DNA from: Dehalococcoidia bacterium
GTDB taxonomy: Bacteria; Chloroflexota; Dehalococcoidia; GIF9; UBA5629
Assembly (NCBI GenBank): GCA_003142375.1
Contig: PLME01000004.1
Coordinates: 69,060-133,059 of the forward strand
Direction of reading: 5' to 3'
Length of the DNA stretch: 64,000 nucleotides
In this document: piece after piece, positions 9,137 to 17,595 of the stretch
Layout: each line of letters starts with the position of its first letter
Numbering within the stretch: position 1 is the stretch's first letter
The notes under the pieces: generated by a model
What the model was told of the DNA's origin: nothing
Databases searched by the model: none
What the model saw: only the letters and a program-made list of their open reading frames with translations
Made by a program: the position numbers and the translations under genes

Positions 9137-9939
9137 GATGCCGTCCTGATACTGGTTTTGGCGTTTGTCAGGGCTTGCCATGAAGGCAGGTTGACCGGCC
9201 TGGCTATAATGACCGATATATTATCGGGACCGCCCGCCAGATTGGCGTCGGCTGTCAATTCAGCGCAGGCCTGGCTGGGTCCGGGGGAATTCAGCACGGC
9301 TTCGGTGATCTTCTCCCCGGGGAGCACTCCGCATAGCCCGTCCGAGCAAAGAAGGATATTATCCCCTGCATACAGCTTCAACTGTATCAGGTCGGGGGTG
9401 CTGTCTCCCGAGTAGCCGAGGACACGGGTTATTTCGTTGCGGCGCGGGTGGCTTCTGGCTTCCTCCTGGGTGATCTTCCCGGCATCCACAAGCTGCTGGA
9501 CGACCGAGTGGTCCCTGGTGACCTGCAGGGTCTCGCGTGTGTTGATGATATAGCAGCGTGAGTCACCTATATGGGCCACATACATGTCATGGTCGATTAC
9601 CAGCGCGGCGGTAAGCGTGGTGCCCATGCCCTGCAGATCCCTGTCCCCTGCGGCCTCTATAACGCTGCTGTTGGCCCTGTCGAAGGCATCCGACATGATG
9701 GTGAGGGGTGCAGAGGGCGACCGTTCCAGCAGGCCGGCCAGGCACTCCGCGAAGAAGGTTTTAACGGCAAGGTTGCTGGCGACCTCCCCGGCATTGTGTC
9801 CTCCCATGCCGTCGGCCACGGCGAACAACCCGGCCGATGCCGTGCTCAGATGGGTCTTGATTTCAAAGCTGGTAAAAAAAATACTGTCTTCGTTCAGCTT
9901 GCGCAGAAGTCCTGTATCCCAGCCGTAGCTTATATCCAA
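9133..9939 (-). CDS. PP2C-family Ser/Thr protein phosphatase
   Basis: MDISYGWDTGLLRKLNEDSIFF...LFAVADGMGGHNAGEVAS...AHIGDSRCY...LLCSDGLCGVL...GGPDNISVIIA. Confidence 0.95.
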   Translation of the reverse strand: MDISYGWDTGLLRKLNEDSIFFTSFEIKTHLSTASAGLFAVADGMGGHNAGEVASNLAVKTFFAECLAGLLERSPSAPLTIMSDAFDRANSSVIEAAGDRDLQGMGTTLTAALVIDHDMYVAHIGDSRCYIINTRETLQVTRDHSVVQQLVDAGKITQEEARSHPRRNEITRVLGYSGDSTPDLIQLKLYAGDNILLCSDGLCGVLPGEKITEAVLNSPGPSQACAELTADANLAGGPDNISVIIARPVNLPSWQALTNAKTSIRTAS

Positions 9940-9964
9940 TTCTTACTCCAGCGTAGTGATAACA

Positions 9965-10459
9965 TTACGTTAGCTTAAAGGTCAGCATCAACTCCGGCTG
10001 CAGCGAAAGCTCGATGCGGTCGCCGTCCTTCAGCGCCTGTCTGCCCTTATTGTGTATATCCACATTATTCAGTTTGGTATGGTTGGTGCTGCCCCTGCCC
10101 TCGCGGCCGTAGTCCTGGATGTAGTAGGTGCCGTTATCGCAGGTTATCAGCAAGTGCTGCCTGGAGATGCTCATTAAAATGTCGCGTGGCAGGGTACCGT
10201 CGAAATTGCTGCGTTCGATAAAGGTAGGTGTGCCTGAGAGCAGGATCTCCGCTCCACCCGGCATAAGGACCTTGGCTTTGGGCGCGGACAGCAGCGTACC
10301 GGCCTGTTCCTGCTTGACTGAACCGTTTATCCCGTTATCGTTTTCAGCCCCGGCAAAATAATTGCCGCATGTATAGCAGAAAAACCTGCCCGCGCTGTTC
10401 ACGCCCCCGCAGCGGGAGCACACGATGGTATTTTCGGCCGCTTCATCCATAGTTTGCAT
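9965..10459 (-). CDS. Zinc-ribbon + FHA domain protein
   Basis: CSRCGGVNSAGRFFCYTCGNYF; FHA-like FIERSNFDGTLPRDILMSISRQHLLITCDNGTYYIQDYGREGRGSTNHTKLNN. Confidence 0.8.
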   Translation of the reverse strand: MQTMDEAAENTIVCSRCGGVNSAGRFFCYTCGNYFAGAENDNGINGSVKQEQAGTLLSAPKAKVLMPGGAEILLSGTPTFIERSNFDGTLPRDILMSISRQHLLITCDNGTYYIQDYGREGRGSTNHTKLNNVDIHNKGRQALKDGDRIELSLQPELMLTFKLT

Positions 10460-10489
10460 AAAAGTTTAGTTAATCGGCAAGGGCATTGC

Positions 10490-10528
10490 TTGACAGCTAT
10501 CTGACGAATACCTAATATAAATCTGACA
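10490..10528 (+). promoter_or_regulatory. Four-unit 11-bp-period direct repeat (second copy of the 6250 array)
   Basis: TTGACA(10490) CTGACG(10501) CTAATA(10512) CTGACA(10523), exact 11-bp spacing, in the divergent 10459/10608 intergenic region. Confidence 0.6.
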
Positions 10529-10607
10529 AATTCAAATTATGCCGCAACTGCATTCAATATATTATACTGCAACCAGAATGGCTGCTCAGAAGCGCCGGAG
10601 GTAAAGA

Positions 10608-11285
10608 TTGGCTTTTATCGTGGTCAAGAAAGGTGATGTGGAGGATATGGGGAGGATATTCACGCTCGATAAAATCGAGACGGTGATCGGCCGCCGCACC
10701 CTGCAGAACAAGCCCGATATCGAGCTTAACGACGAGGTGGTTTCCCGGCGGCACCTGGAGATATCGCAGAAAGGCGTCCGGTATTATATAAAGGACCTGG
10801 GCAGCACTAACGGAACGCTGCTGGATGACGATAGGATAGTGCCCGGAAATTTGTATGAACTCAAGCATAACAGCAAGATCGGCCTGGGCGTTGCCGGAGA
10901 CTCGGCGCAGGTTGTGCTCCAGTTCAAAGAGTCCGAGACCACCAATATCATGACCAGGGAATCTGCCGCCGCTAAAAGCAAAGCTGCCGCCGTCGCATGG
11001 CTCAGGATCGATGAGAGGAAGAAAGAGGTATGGGTGGATGCCAGACAGAAGAAGATATCTAAAAAGGAGTACGAGCTAATACTCTTCCTGTATAAAAACG
11101 CCGGCAATATCTGCTCGCGCGAGGAGATAATCCAGGCTGTCTGGCCGGAAAGCAAAGACCCCTCAGCCATCTCCGACGCCACTATCGACCAACTCATTCA
11201 CCGCCTGCGCGAGAAGGTGGAGCCCGAACCCGCCAAACCAACCAGGATCGTCAGCAAGAAGGCGTTCGGGTATATGCTGGTTTAG
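10608..11285 (+). CDS. FHA-domain / OmpR-PhoB-type winged-helix transcriptional regulator
   Basis: FHA VIGRRTLQNKPDIELNDEVVSRRHLEIS...DLGSTNGTLL, then C-terminal ISKKEYELILFLYKNAGNICSREEIIQAVWPES...TIDQLIHRLREKVEP...KAFGYML. Confidence 0.9.
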   Translation: MAFIVVKKGDVEDMGRIFTLDKIETVIGRRTLQNKPDIELNDEVVSRRHLEISQKGVRYYIKDLGSTNGTLLDDDRIVPGNLYELKHNSKIGLGVAGDSAQVVLQFKESETTNIMTRESAAAKSKAAAVAWLRIDERKKEVWVDARQKKISKKEYELILFLYKNAGNICSREEIIQAVWPESKDPSAISDATIDQLIHRLREKVEPEPAKPTRIVSKKAFGYMLV

Positions 11286-11311
11286 CCGGGATATTTAGAA
11301 CAGGCGGATAT

Positions 11312-11812
11312 TTAAGTTTTTACGGCGGGCTTCAATCTGTTATCGATTAATTGACGTACCCTGGATGAGGCTTCGTCGAGGTGCTCAATTTCCGATGACC
11401 ACATCATTATCATGGTCTGAGGGTATTGATCTATGACAGTCAGGATCTCCGTATATTCCGATATCAGCGAGGCAATGACATGCAATAACCTGGTCACTTC
11501 CTCTTTGAGAAGAGGGTTATCGCTCCCCTTTTCAAGAGCTGTCAGCGCCATGAATTTATATTCGTCGGAAGCCAGCCTGGCTATGAGATGGTCTGCCCGT
11601 TTGGTAATTTTGGACCAGTTCACACGCGTTGGCCCGACCGTGGGAATGATTTTTTGACGTGCTAACTGATTATGTGCTGATACCAGTTCGTTGGTTTCAC
11701 AGAAAATGGCTTTCAATGGATCCAGCAGCTGTATCTCTTTGCTGGCTGCTTCAAACAAATGCAATTCGATCTCCGGGACCTCCCCCTTCTTAGCCTTAGC
11801 TTTAGCCGACAA
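11312..11812 (-). CDS. hypothetical protein, probably helical
   Basis: 166-aa ORF, no family recognised; adjacent to the FHA island. Confidence 0.5.
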   Translation of the reverse strand: MSAKAKAKKGEVPEIELHLFEAASKEIQLLDPLKAIFCETNELVSAHNQLARQKIIPTVGPTRVNWSKITKRADHLIARLASDEYKFMALTALEKGSDNPLLKEEVTRLLHVIASLISEYTEILTVIDQYPQTMIMMWSSEIEHLDEASSRVRQLIDNRLKPAVKT

Positions 11813-12030
11813 TACCCTTTTCCTCCTGCATGCGATCGTGGGAGAAAATCATGCATTATGCGTTTTTGATAATCTAACCGGTACCAGTGATTTTGTCAAG
11901 TGCTTATATGATCGGCCATAGGTTCGGGGAAAAGTTCTGAACCCCGTTACTAACGGTGATGGGTTTTTGGCCTTGCTGAAATCTGTTTCCCTATCTGCTA
12001 GAATAAGCTGGTATCAACCGGGGGGAACAG

Positions 12031-12618
12031 GTGAACAAGACCGCTAAAATAATTGTAGGCACTTTAATTGCTTTAATACTGGGCAGTGTCATAGGTATTG
12101 GGTCCGCCGTCGCGGCCTTTGATATTGTGGCAAACCGACTCAGCATCAATAACGGTCCATGGCAGACCAGCCTGGCCGTGGGCAGCCAGCAGGCCGATCC
12201 GTATACCAGGACTTCCATTGCCATACACTATCTCCTGGCCCTCAACCAATCGGAAGTTATCTATTACAACGCGTATAAGGACGATAACGGAGACCCACTG
12301 CGGAGTGATTGCACATATAGGATCGAGGGCAAAACGCTGGAAACACGATGGTGGAGCATCACGGCTTATGGTACGGACGATTTTCTCATTCCCAATGAAT
12401 TAAACCGCTATTCCTATAATATGGACAATGTGAAATATGACGCCGACAACAATTTCGTGATTTATCTGTCAAAAACCCCGAAAACGGGGGACTGGTTGCC
12501 GCTGGGTGACCAGAAGACCTTTTCTCTCTCATTGCGGCTGTATAATCCCGGCCAGCTGATTCGCGATCACCCGGATATAGTCGAGCTGCCCCACATTATA
12601 AAGGAAGGCTGTAAATGA
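12031..12618 (+). CDS. DUF1214-like protein
   Basis: N-terminal TM; NNGPWQTSLAVGSQQADPYTRTSIAIHYLLALNQSEVIYYNAYKDDNGDPL...RWWSITAYGTDDFLIPN; GTG start. Confidence 0.65.
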   Translation: MNKTAKIIVGTLIALILGSVIGIGSAVAAFDIVANRLSINNGPWQTSLAVGSQQADPYTRTSIAIHYLLALNQSEVIYYNAYKDDNGDPLRSDCTYRIEGKTLETRWWSITAYGTDDFLIPNELNRYSYNMDNVKYDADNNFVIYLSKTPKTGDWLPLGDQKTFSLSLRLYNPGQLIRDHPDIVELPHIIKEGCK

Positions 12619-13133
12619 ACAGGTGGTTATGGTGGAGCGCACTGGCAACCGTAGCTGTTGCAGTGATTGTCCATTTCCTCACAATATTTGCCATACCCAT
12701 TTTGATCATGGATACCGCCATGTCCAAATATCCCACAAACGTGTTGATGAAGGGCGGACGGACGACAGCCGAGAACAGGATGGTTGTCAGGCCAAGTCCC
12801 GACCTGGTCTATTCGATCCTGCTGTACGACGTGAGCCAACAGCCCATCCGCTTTAAGGCTCAGGTACCCGGCGATACCTACTGGTCGGTAGCGTTTTACG
12901 CGGCCAACACGGACAATTTCTTTGTCTTGAACGATCAGCACGTGGAATCGAATCCGTTGGAGATCCTGCTGGTCAAACAGGGCGCTGCTATTCCGGAAAA
13001 CGAGAGGGCCCAGGTAGTTGTTTCCCCCAGTGACAGGGGCATAATGCTGGTGCGCCACCTGCTTGTCAGCGACGATAAATATGATGGCGTGGTTAAAATC
13101 CAGGGGCAGTCTTCAATCCAGATGGGGTATTGA
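12615..13133 (+). CDS. DUF1254-like membrane protein
   Basis: Translationally coupled (ATGA) to the preceding ORF; N-terminal TM; 'DLVYSILLYDVSQQPIRFKAQVPGDTYWSVAFYAANTDNFFVLND'. Confidence 0.6.
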   Translation: MNRWLWWSALATVAVAVIVHFLTIFAIPILIMDTAMSKYPTNVLMKGGRTTAENRMVVRPSPDLVYSILLYDVSQQPIRFKAQVPGDTYWSVAFYAANTDNFFVLNDQHVESNPLEILLVKQGAAIPENERAQVVVSPSDRGIMLVRHLLVSDDKYDGVVKIQGQSSIQMGY

Positions 13134-13137
13134 GAAT

Positions 13138-14388
13138 CTAAATCCCGCTCTCGATGCAGTATTCACGCAGCGTATTTAACGAAGCGAAGAATTCCTTCAT
13201 CATGGTCCCCACCGGGTACATGCCCCGCCTTGAAACTGAAATAAGTCCGTCTCTCTCCTGAATAATGCCCGCCATTTTGAAGAAGATCAGCTCCGCCCAC
13301 AATTTCGAGTGAATATCTGCGCCGAAGCGTTTCCTGAACGATTCAGCGTTCAGTCCCATGCCGAAGAACTGTGTAAGCATATAGTAGCGGCAGTGCTCCA
13401 GTTCAGAAAGCCGGCGCATACGGACGATGGGCAGCTTACCCTGCGCCACCAGGTTATGATAGCCTTCCAATGAGAAGGAGTTGACCAGGAAATCGCCGCC
13501 CAGGAAGCCGACCGAGCCGGCCCCCACACCGATATAGTCGTCATAGTCGATGATATACTCGTCGATCATGCGGTCGCCGCGTGAGAAGCACCATGCGGTG
13601 GCTGGTTTATAGCCGCTATCGAGCACCTCGTGCAGGATGATGTCGTAGAACCGCTTCTCCCTGGAGGTATCCACCCGCCTGAATTTCCTTTCCAGTGCGT
13701 CCATTTTGTGTGGTGAGGGCATGAGAGGGTAGAAAGTTGCCTGGTCGATGCCCATGTCCTTGAATATCTTTACGTCCGACCTGAACTGCTCCAGCGTCTG
13801 AGTTGGGAAGTTGAACATCAGGTCGACGTTGACTGTGTCGAACTTGCCCTGCACCAGCTTGAGCTTCTCTATGGAGTCCTCGCCTTTGAAAAGTGTCCTG
13901 CCCATGGCTTTCAATAGCGTATTATCGAAGCTCTGCACGCCCACAGAGAGGCGGTTAATGCCGAGCGTTTGAAGCTGCGCTACTGTATCCGGCGTCAGCT
14001 CACGGGGCGTGGTTTCAAGGGAGATGCGCCTGACATCGAATTTAGCCCTCAGGTATGCGATAAAATCGCCCAGTTCATCCATCAGGACAGTGGGCGTGCC
14101 GCCGCCGAAATAGAAATCGTTGAACTTGAAGCCCAGTGCGCCGTACATGTCGACCTCTTTGCGCAGGTCGATGAAATAGCTGCGGGCCTGTTCCTCCTTG
14201 AAGAGATAGCGGTTGAAGCAGCAGAAAGGGCAGAGCGTGCGGCAGAAAGGGATGTGGATATAGAGCGAAACCCGATCGCCGCGGGTCTCCCCTTCGCTGG
14301 AGAGTTGGGACAGGTCAACATCCCCCGTAAATCTGAGGAATTTCTTGCCCTCGTTGCGGACGACCGAGCCTACGAACCAGGGTATCAT
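13138..14388 (-). CDS. HemN/HemW-like radical SAM protein (coproporphyrinogen III oxidase family)
   Basis: VSLYIHIPFCRTLCPFCCF (CxxxCxxC), FYFGGGTPTVL, LSVGVQSFDNTLLKAMGR. Confidence 0.85.
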   Translation of the reverse strand: MIPWFVGSVVRNEGKKFLRFTGDVDLSQLSSEGETRGDRVSLYIHIPFCRTLCPFCCFNRYLFKEEQARSYFIDLRKEVDMYGALGFKFNDFYFGGGTPTVLMDELGDFIAYLRAKFDVRRISLETTPRELTPDTVAQLQTLGINRLSVGVQSFDNTLLKAMGRTLFKGEDSIEKLKLVQGKFDTVNVDLMFNFPTQTLEQFRSDVKIFKDMGIDQATFYPLMPSPHKMDALERKFRRVDTSREKRFYDIILHEVLDSGYKPATAWCFSRGDRMIDEYIIDYDDYIGVGAGSVGFLGGDFLVNSFSLEGYHNLVAQGKLPIVRMRRLSELEHCRYYMLTQFFGMGLNAESFRKRFGADIHSKLWAELIFFKMAGIIQERDGLISVSRRGMYPVGTMMKEFFASLNTLREYCIESGI

Positions 14389-14435
14389 GATGAGAAATTA
14401 TACAACATCGGCCGCCCTCTCCCTGCCCTCTCCCT

Positions 14436-14459
14436 GGTTCTATTATATCTCTATTGATA
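14436..14459 (+). repeat. Left inverted repeat flanking low-GC insert
   Basis: GGTTCTATTATATCTCTATTGATA; 22/24 match to the reverse complement of 16644-16667; outer CCCTCTCCC motif also shared. Confidence 0.75.
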
Positions 14460-14533
14460 AAGGGGATATATGTAATATCTATGGGGAGGGCAAAATAGGT
14501 GTGGCTTAGGGACAAATCAGGTAGAATAGGAAC

Positions 14534-15280
14534 GTGGCAAAATTGCCAAGGAACTTCCCGATCAGAAGGGTGCTGGGCATGCTTATAGCAGCGGGGTTCA
14601 GCACATTCTCATTAGTCTCAGTTATCTGGCAACCATTGAATGATTTTGTTGCTCAATATATTCCAAATGCTACTAACATTGTAATAGCCATTTTATCGGG
14701 GATTGTGTTTATTATATTTGTGATTTCGGCACTTTGGGATTTATCAAGCAAATTAGATGAATCCGAAAACAAGAAGCCTTTTATATCAGTTGTGCCAGAG
14801 TTTGATAACAATGACTACTTGTGTTTAGGAGTTACTAATAATGGCGAAGAGGGCAATTTTGAAACACAGATATCTTTGCTTGTTATAGAAATGGATGACA
14901 AGTGGATTTCGGCAACAGAATTTTCCCCATGGGTAGGCATTTGGGAACACTCTGATACAAATGAGATAACGATTAGGAAAGACCGTACGGAAAAGGTTAG
15001 ATTAGCACATGATAGGGAACTGCAAGGGAAGGGCTTAGAATTACTAGGTTATGATCTTAAGACTAAGACAAAGGAGGTAATGAAGAATTTTACAAGTAAC
15101 GTCACTAAGGTCAGGCTAGGGGTCATAATCACCTCTAGTCCAAGCCCTAGAAATGGGACTTTCAAAAAAGTTTATGAGATAACCTCTTCTGATGTGGCAG
15201 AGATTAAGTTACGTGAATTTAGAAAGAATCCAATTTTACACGGTCGTCCAGCGAAGAGAAAATCAATTCTCTTGCGTTAG
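14534..15280 (+). CDS. hypothetical membrane protein
   Basis: GTG start; two N-terminal hydrophobic helices, AT-rich ORF, no family recognised. Confidence 0.6.
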   Translation: MAKLPRNFPIRRVLGMLIAAGFSTFSLVSVIWQPLNDFVAQYIPNATNIVIAILSGIVFIIFVISALWDLSSKLDESENKKPFISVVPEFDNNDYLCLGVTNNGEEGNFETQISLLVIEMDDKWISATEFSPWVGIWEHSDTNEITIRKDRTEKVRLAHDRELQGKGLELLGYDLKTKTKEVMKNFTSNVTKVRLGVIITSSPSPRNGTFKKVYEITSSDVAEIKLREFRKNPILHGRPAKRKSILLR

Positions 15281-15339
15281 GAGATAATAGTGAATTCCAC
15301 GGTCTCCTCAAACATCCAAATATGATTATTAATCGTCGC

Positions 15340-15828
15340 TTATTTCTTTGGGAAAGCCAATATCCCCATTACTACAAGATTAACCGCTGGAACAAGCATT
15401 ACTAGACCAAACCACCAAGGTTCGCCAAGTGCAAGCGAAATCCTGAACCAAGCCCAAAACCATAATAATACTAGCCATAAAATAGTAGCCATGAATTCGT
15501 AAGGGAGAAAGATTGAAATGAACACGGTGACAACAGTAAGGATAAATATCCAACGCCAAGATAGGGGTATTTGAGCTATTTGATAAAGAAGATAGAGATT
15601 GATAATAGGTATCCAGGCGAACCAAGATTTATATGGTCGTGGCTTTTGAACGTCGTAAATAGACCCACTAAGGCCACCAAATATCTTAAATGTTAATTGT
15701 GGGAGTGCGCCATTGAATTCATCTGAGATTCTCTTTAGGCAAACTGCAAACCACGCGTGAATTACGCTGAAAATGACTAAGTAAATACCTATTCTTTCCA
15801 ATCTATCCAACCCCAATGTTAATATCAC
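15340..15828 (-). CDS. hypothetical multi-pass membrane protein
   Basis: Hydrophobic: KSWFAWIPIINLYLLYQIAQI...FISIFLPYEFMATILWLVLLWFWAWF. Confidence 0.6.
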   Translation of the reverse strand: MILTLGLDRLERIGIYLVIFSVIHAWFAVCLKRISDEFNGALPQLTFKIFGGLSGSIYDVQKPRPYKSWFAWIPIINLYLLYQIAQIPLSWRWIFILTVVTVFISIFLPYEFMATILWLVLLWFWAWFRISLALGEPWWFGLVMLVPAVNLVVMGILAFPKK

Positions 15829-16525
15829 GAACTATTTGATCGACTATTCCAAATATCTTTTCGTGTGGTGCTTGAAAGAATTCTCGGTTTGGATTGAATC
15901 TGTACTGTTTAAGAGCTTCGTGTATTAAAGATTCCGCTTTTATGCAATCGGATACTTTCCAGCTTTTATCAATTAGGAACCTAGCTGGTACTCCCGTTCC
16001 TTGGCCTAATTGTTCCATACGGTCTTCGGGTTTACCACGTGTCATGCCTACTTTGAAGATATCCTCTTTCAAGGCTGGTGAATGCGAAATGTAGATATAG
16101 CCTTCTTTTCCTGAAACTGGTTGTGGAGAAAGCGAAAACAATGGTTCTGGTCGCTTTCTAGAGTAGATTAACCAAGCGACTATTGCACATATGGCTATTA
16201 ATAAGAATATGAAAATTATTAGGTTCTGTCTGAACCAGTTAAAGAAAGCAATGAATAACGGAATCAAATATATCCACGCTAGATATACGAATGATATCAC
16301 TATCAACAATACGCATATAGCCTTACCGAAGTTGCCTTGACGCTTGTTGAATATGTATCTCAATGCGGATATAGCGATAAGAATTATAGCGATGGTCGTG
16401 AGTATCCAACTTATATTATGTTGGAACCACGGTGAAGTCTGTGGAGAAAATAGAATCCATCCAATTATTGCAATGATGAATGTATAGAACAAGAATGTGC
16501 CAAGACCGCGATTCCGTTTTTGCAC
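15803..16525 (-). CDS. Membrane-anchored GIY-YIG (T5orf172/MUG113-like) domain protein
   Basis: Several N-terminal TM helices then GYIYISHSPALKEDIFKVGMTRGKPEDRMEQLGQGTGVPARF...CIKAESLIHEALKQYRFNPNREFFQAP. Confidence 0.7.
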   Translation of the reverse strand: MQKRNRGLGTFLFYTFIIAIIGWILFSPQTSPWFQHNISWILTTIAIILIAISALRYIFNKRQGNFGKAICVLLIVISFVYLAWIYLIPLFIAFFNWFRQNLIIFIFLLIAICAIVAWLIYSRKRPEPLFSLSPQPVSGKEGYIYISHSPALKEDIFKVGMTRGKPEDRMEQLGQGTGVPARFLIDKSWKVSDCIKAESLIHEALKQYRFNPNREFFQAPHEKIFGIVDQIVRDINIGVG

Positions 16526-16643
16526 CTAAGCCTCCCACCCAAGCGATGGTTACATCATTATACCAGTGTAGTCAATCGCAAGACATATCTGGACAAAAAA
16601 TAAGATGAAAAAAACTAGGCATGGCGAATGTAAAGAATATGTC

Positions 16644-16667
16644 TATCAATAGGGATATAAGAGAACC
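16644..16667 (-). repeat. Right inverted repeat flanking low-GC insert
   Basis: TATCAATAGGGATATAAGAGAACC on +; reverse complement matches 14436-14459 at 22/24; followed by GGGAGAGGGG. Confidence 0.75.
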
Positions 16668-16694
16668 CCTATCGGGAGAGGGGATTACATTTAT

Positions 16695-16716
16695 AAGAGG
16701 GGCTAAAGCCCCTCTT
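16695..16716. terminator. Perfect 9-bp stem-loop
   Basis: AAGAGGGGC-TAAA-GCCCCTCTT. Confidence 0.55.
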
Positions 16717-16775
16717 CAACGCCCCTTGCCCGAACAACTTTGCTGTCGGAGCATGCGTCACACGTCGCTAAATAC

Positions 16776-16799
16776 GAAGAGGGAACCTGTTCCCTCTTC
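16776..16799. terminator. Perfect 10-bp stem-loop
   Basis: GAAGAGGGAA-CCTG-TTCCCTCTTC. Confidence 0.55.
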
Positions 16800-16824
16800 A
16801 ATGCCTTCCTTTTTATTAGCTCAG

Positions 16825-17583
16825 CTATTTCTCATTTAGATATTGTTGTGCTTGAGACAATATTTGGTTTAAGTCTGTATCACTTAAAAATGAACCGGTA
16901 TCAAGGAAACGCTGCAAATCTTCGTCAGTTTGAAATTTTTGTAGGAAAGTTTCAAACTTTGCTTGTTTTAATGCTTTACTGATTACCCAAGCGGAACTTT
17001 CCAGGCCATTAATGCCGTAAATACTTTGGTTCTGTTGTTTAGCCTGGATTTTAATCAAGCCCTGTTTAATTAAATCGTTATACTGTGTTTCACTAAGATT
17101 AGCCAGAATAGCATCCTGTGCCATTAATATTTCAATATTCTGGAAACTCATAGAGTCGAATCCCCGTTGTTCCGATGTCCAGTCTTTCCCGATTGCTGCA
17201 GGGTCCATGGTCTTGTATTTTTCTATAAGCTTTTCTCCGGCATCTTTCCTATTGAATAATTCTCGAATACCATTGAATTGGGTTTTTATTGCTTCAAAAC
17301 CTTGTTGCGGATAATTATATGCTAGCCATTCTTCATAGAGGGGATAAGTTAAAACGGTTTCTACTAAACCTGCGGTCGACATCGTGTTTAGTATAGTTTC
17401 GGGTACCTGACAAGCTTTAAGCATTTCATCGTGAGTTGTAAAGGCTTGCCATTCTGGTGTTCCACCCTTTATTGGATAAACATATACATCAGATTTATTG
17501 AAATTTAGTGGCATATCTGTGCAAGATATAAATATTAAGGGCAGAAATAATGAAGCTAGCAAATAATTTAATATCCTTTGCAT
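16825..17583 (-). CDS. hypothetical lipoprotein
   Basis: Lipobox-like LFLPLIFISCTD at N-terminus; low GC; no family recognised. Confidence 0.6.
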   Translation of the reverse strand: MQRILNYLLASLFLPLIFISCTDMPLNFNKSDVYVYPIKGGTPEWQAFTTHDEMLKACQVPETILNTMSTAGLVETVLTYPLYEEWLAYNYPQQGFEAIKTQFNGIRELFNRKDAGEKLIEKYKTMDPAAIGKDWTSEQRGFDSMSFQNIEILMAQDAILANLSETQYNDLIKQGLIKIQAKQQNQSIYGINGLESSAWVISKALKQAKFETFLQKFQTDEDLQRFLDTGSFLSDTDLNQILSQAQQYLNEK

Positions 17584-17595
17584 TGAGGTACTCCC

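Noticed and set aside
3093-11285. Type VI secretion-associated kinase/FHA locus
   Set aside because: No Tss/Hcp/VgrG-like or other secretion genes are seen in the window.
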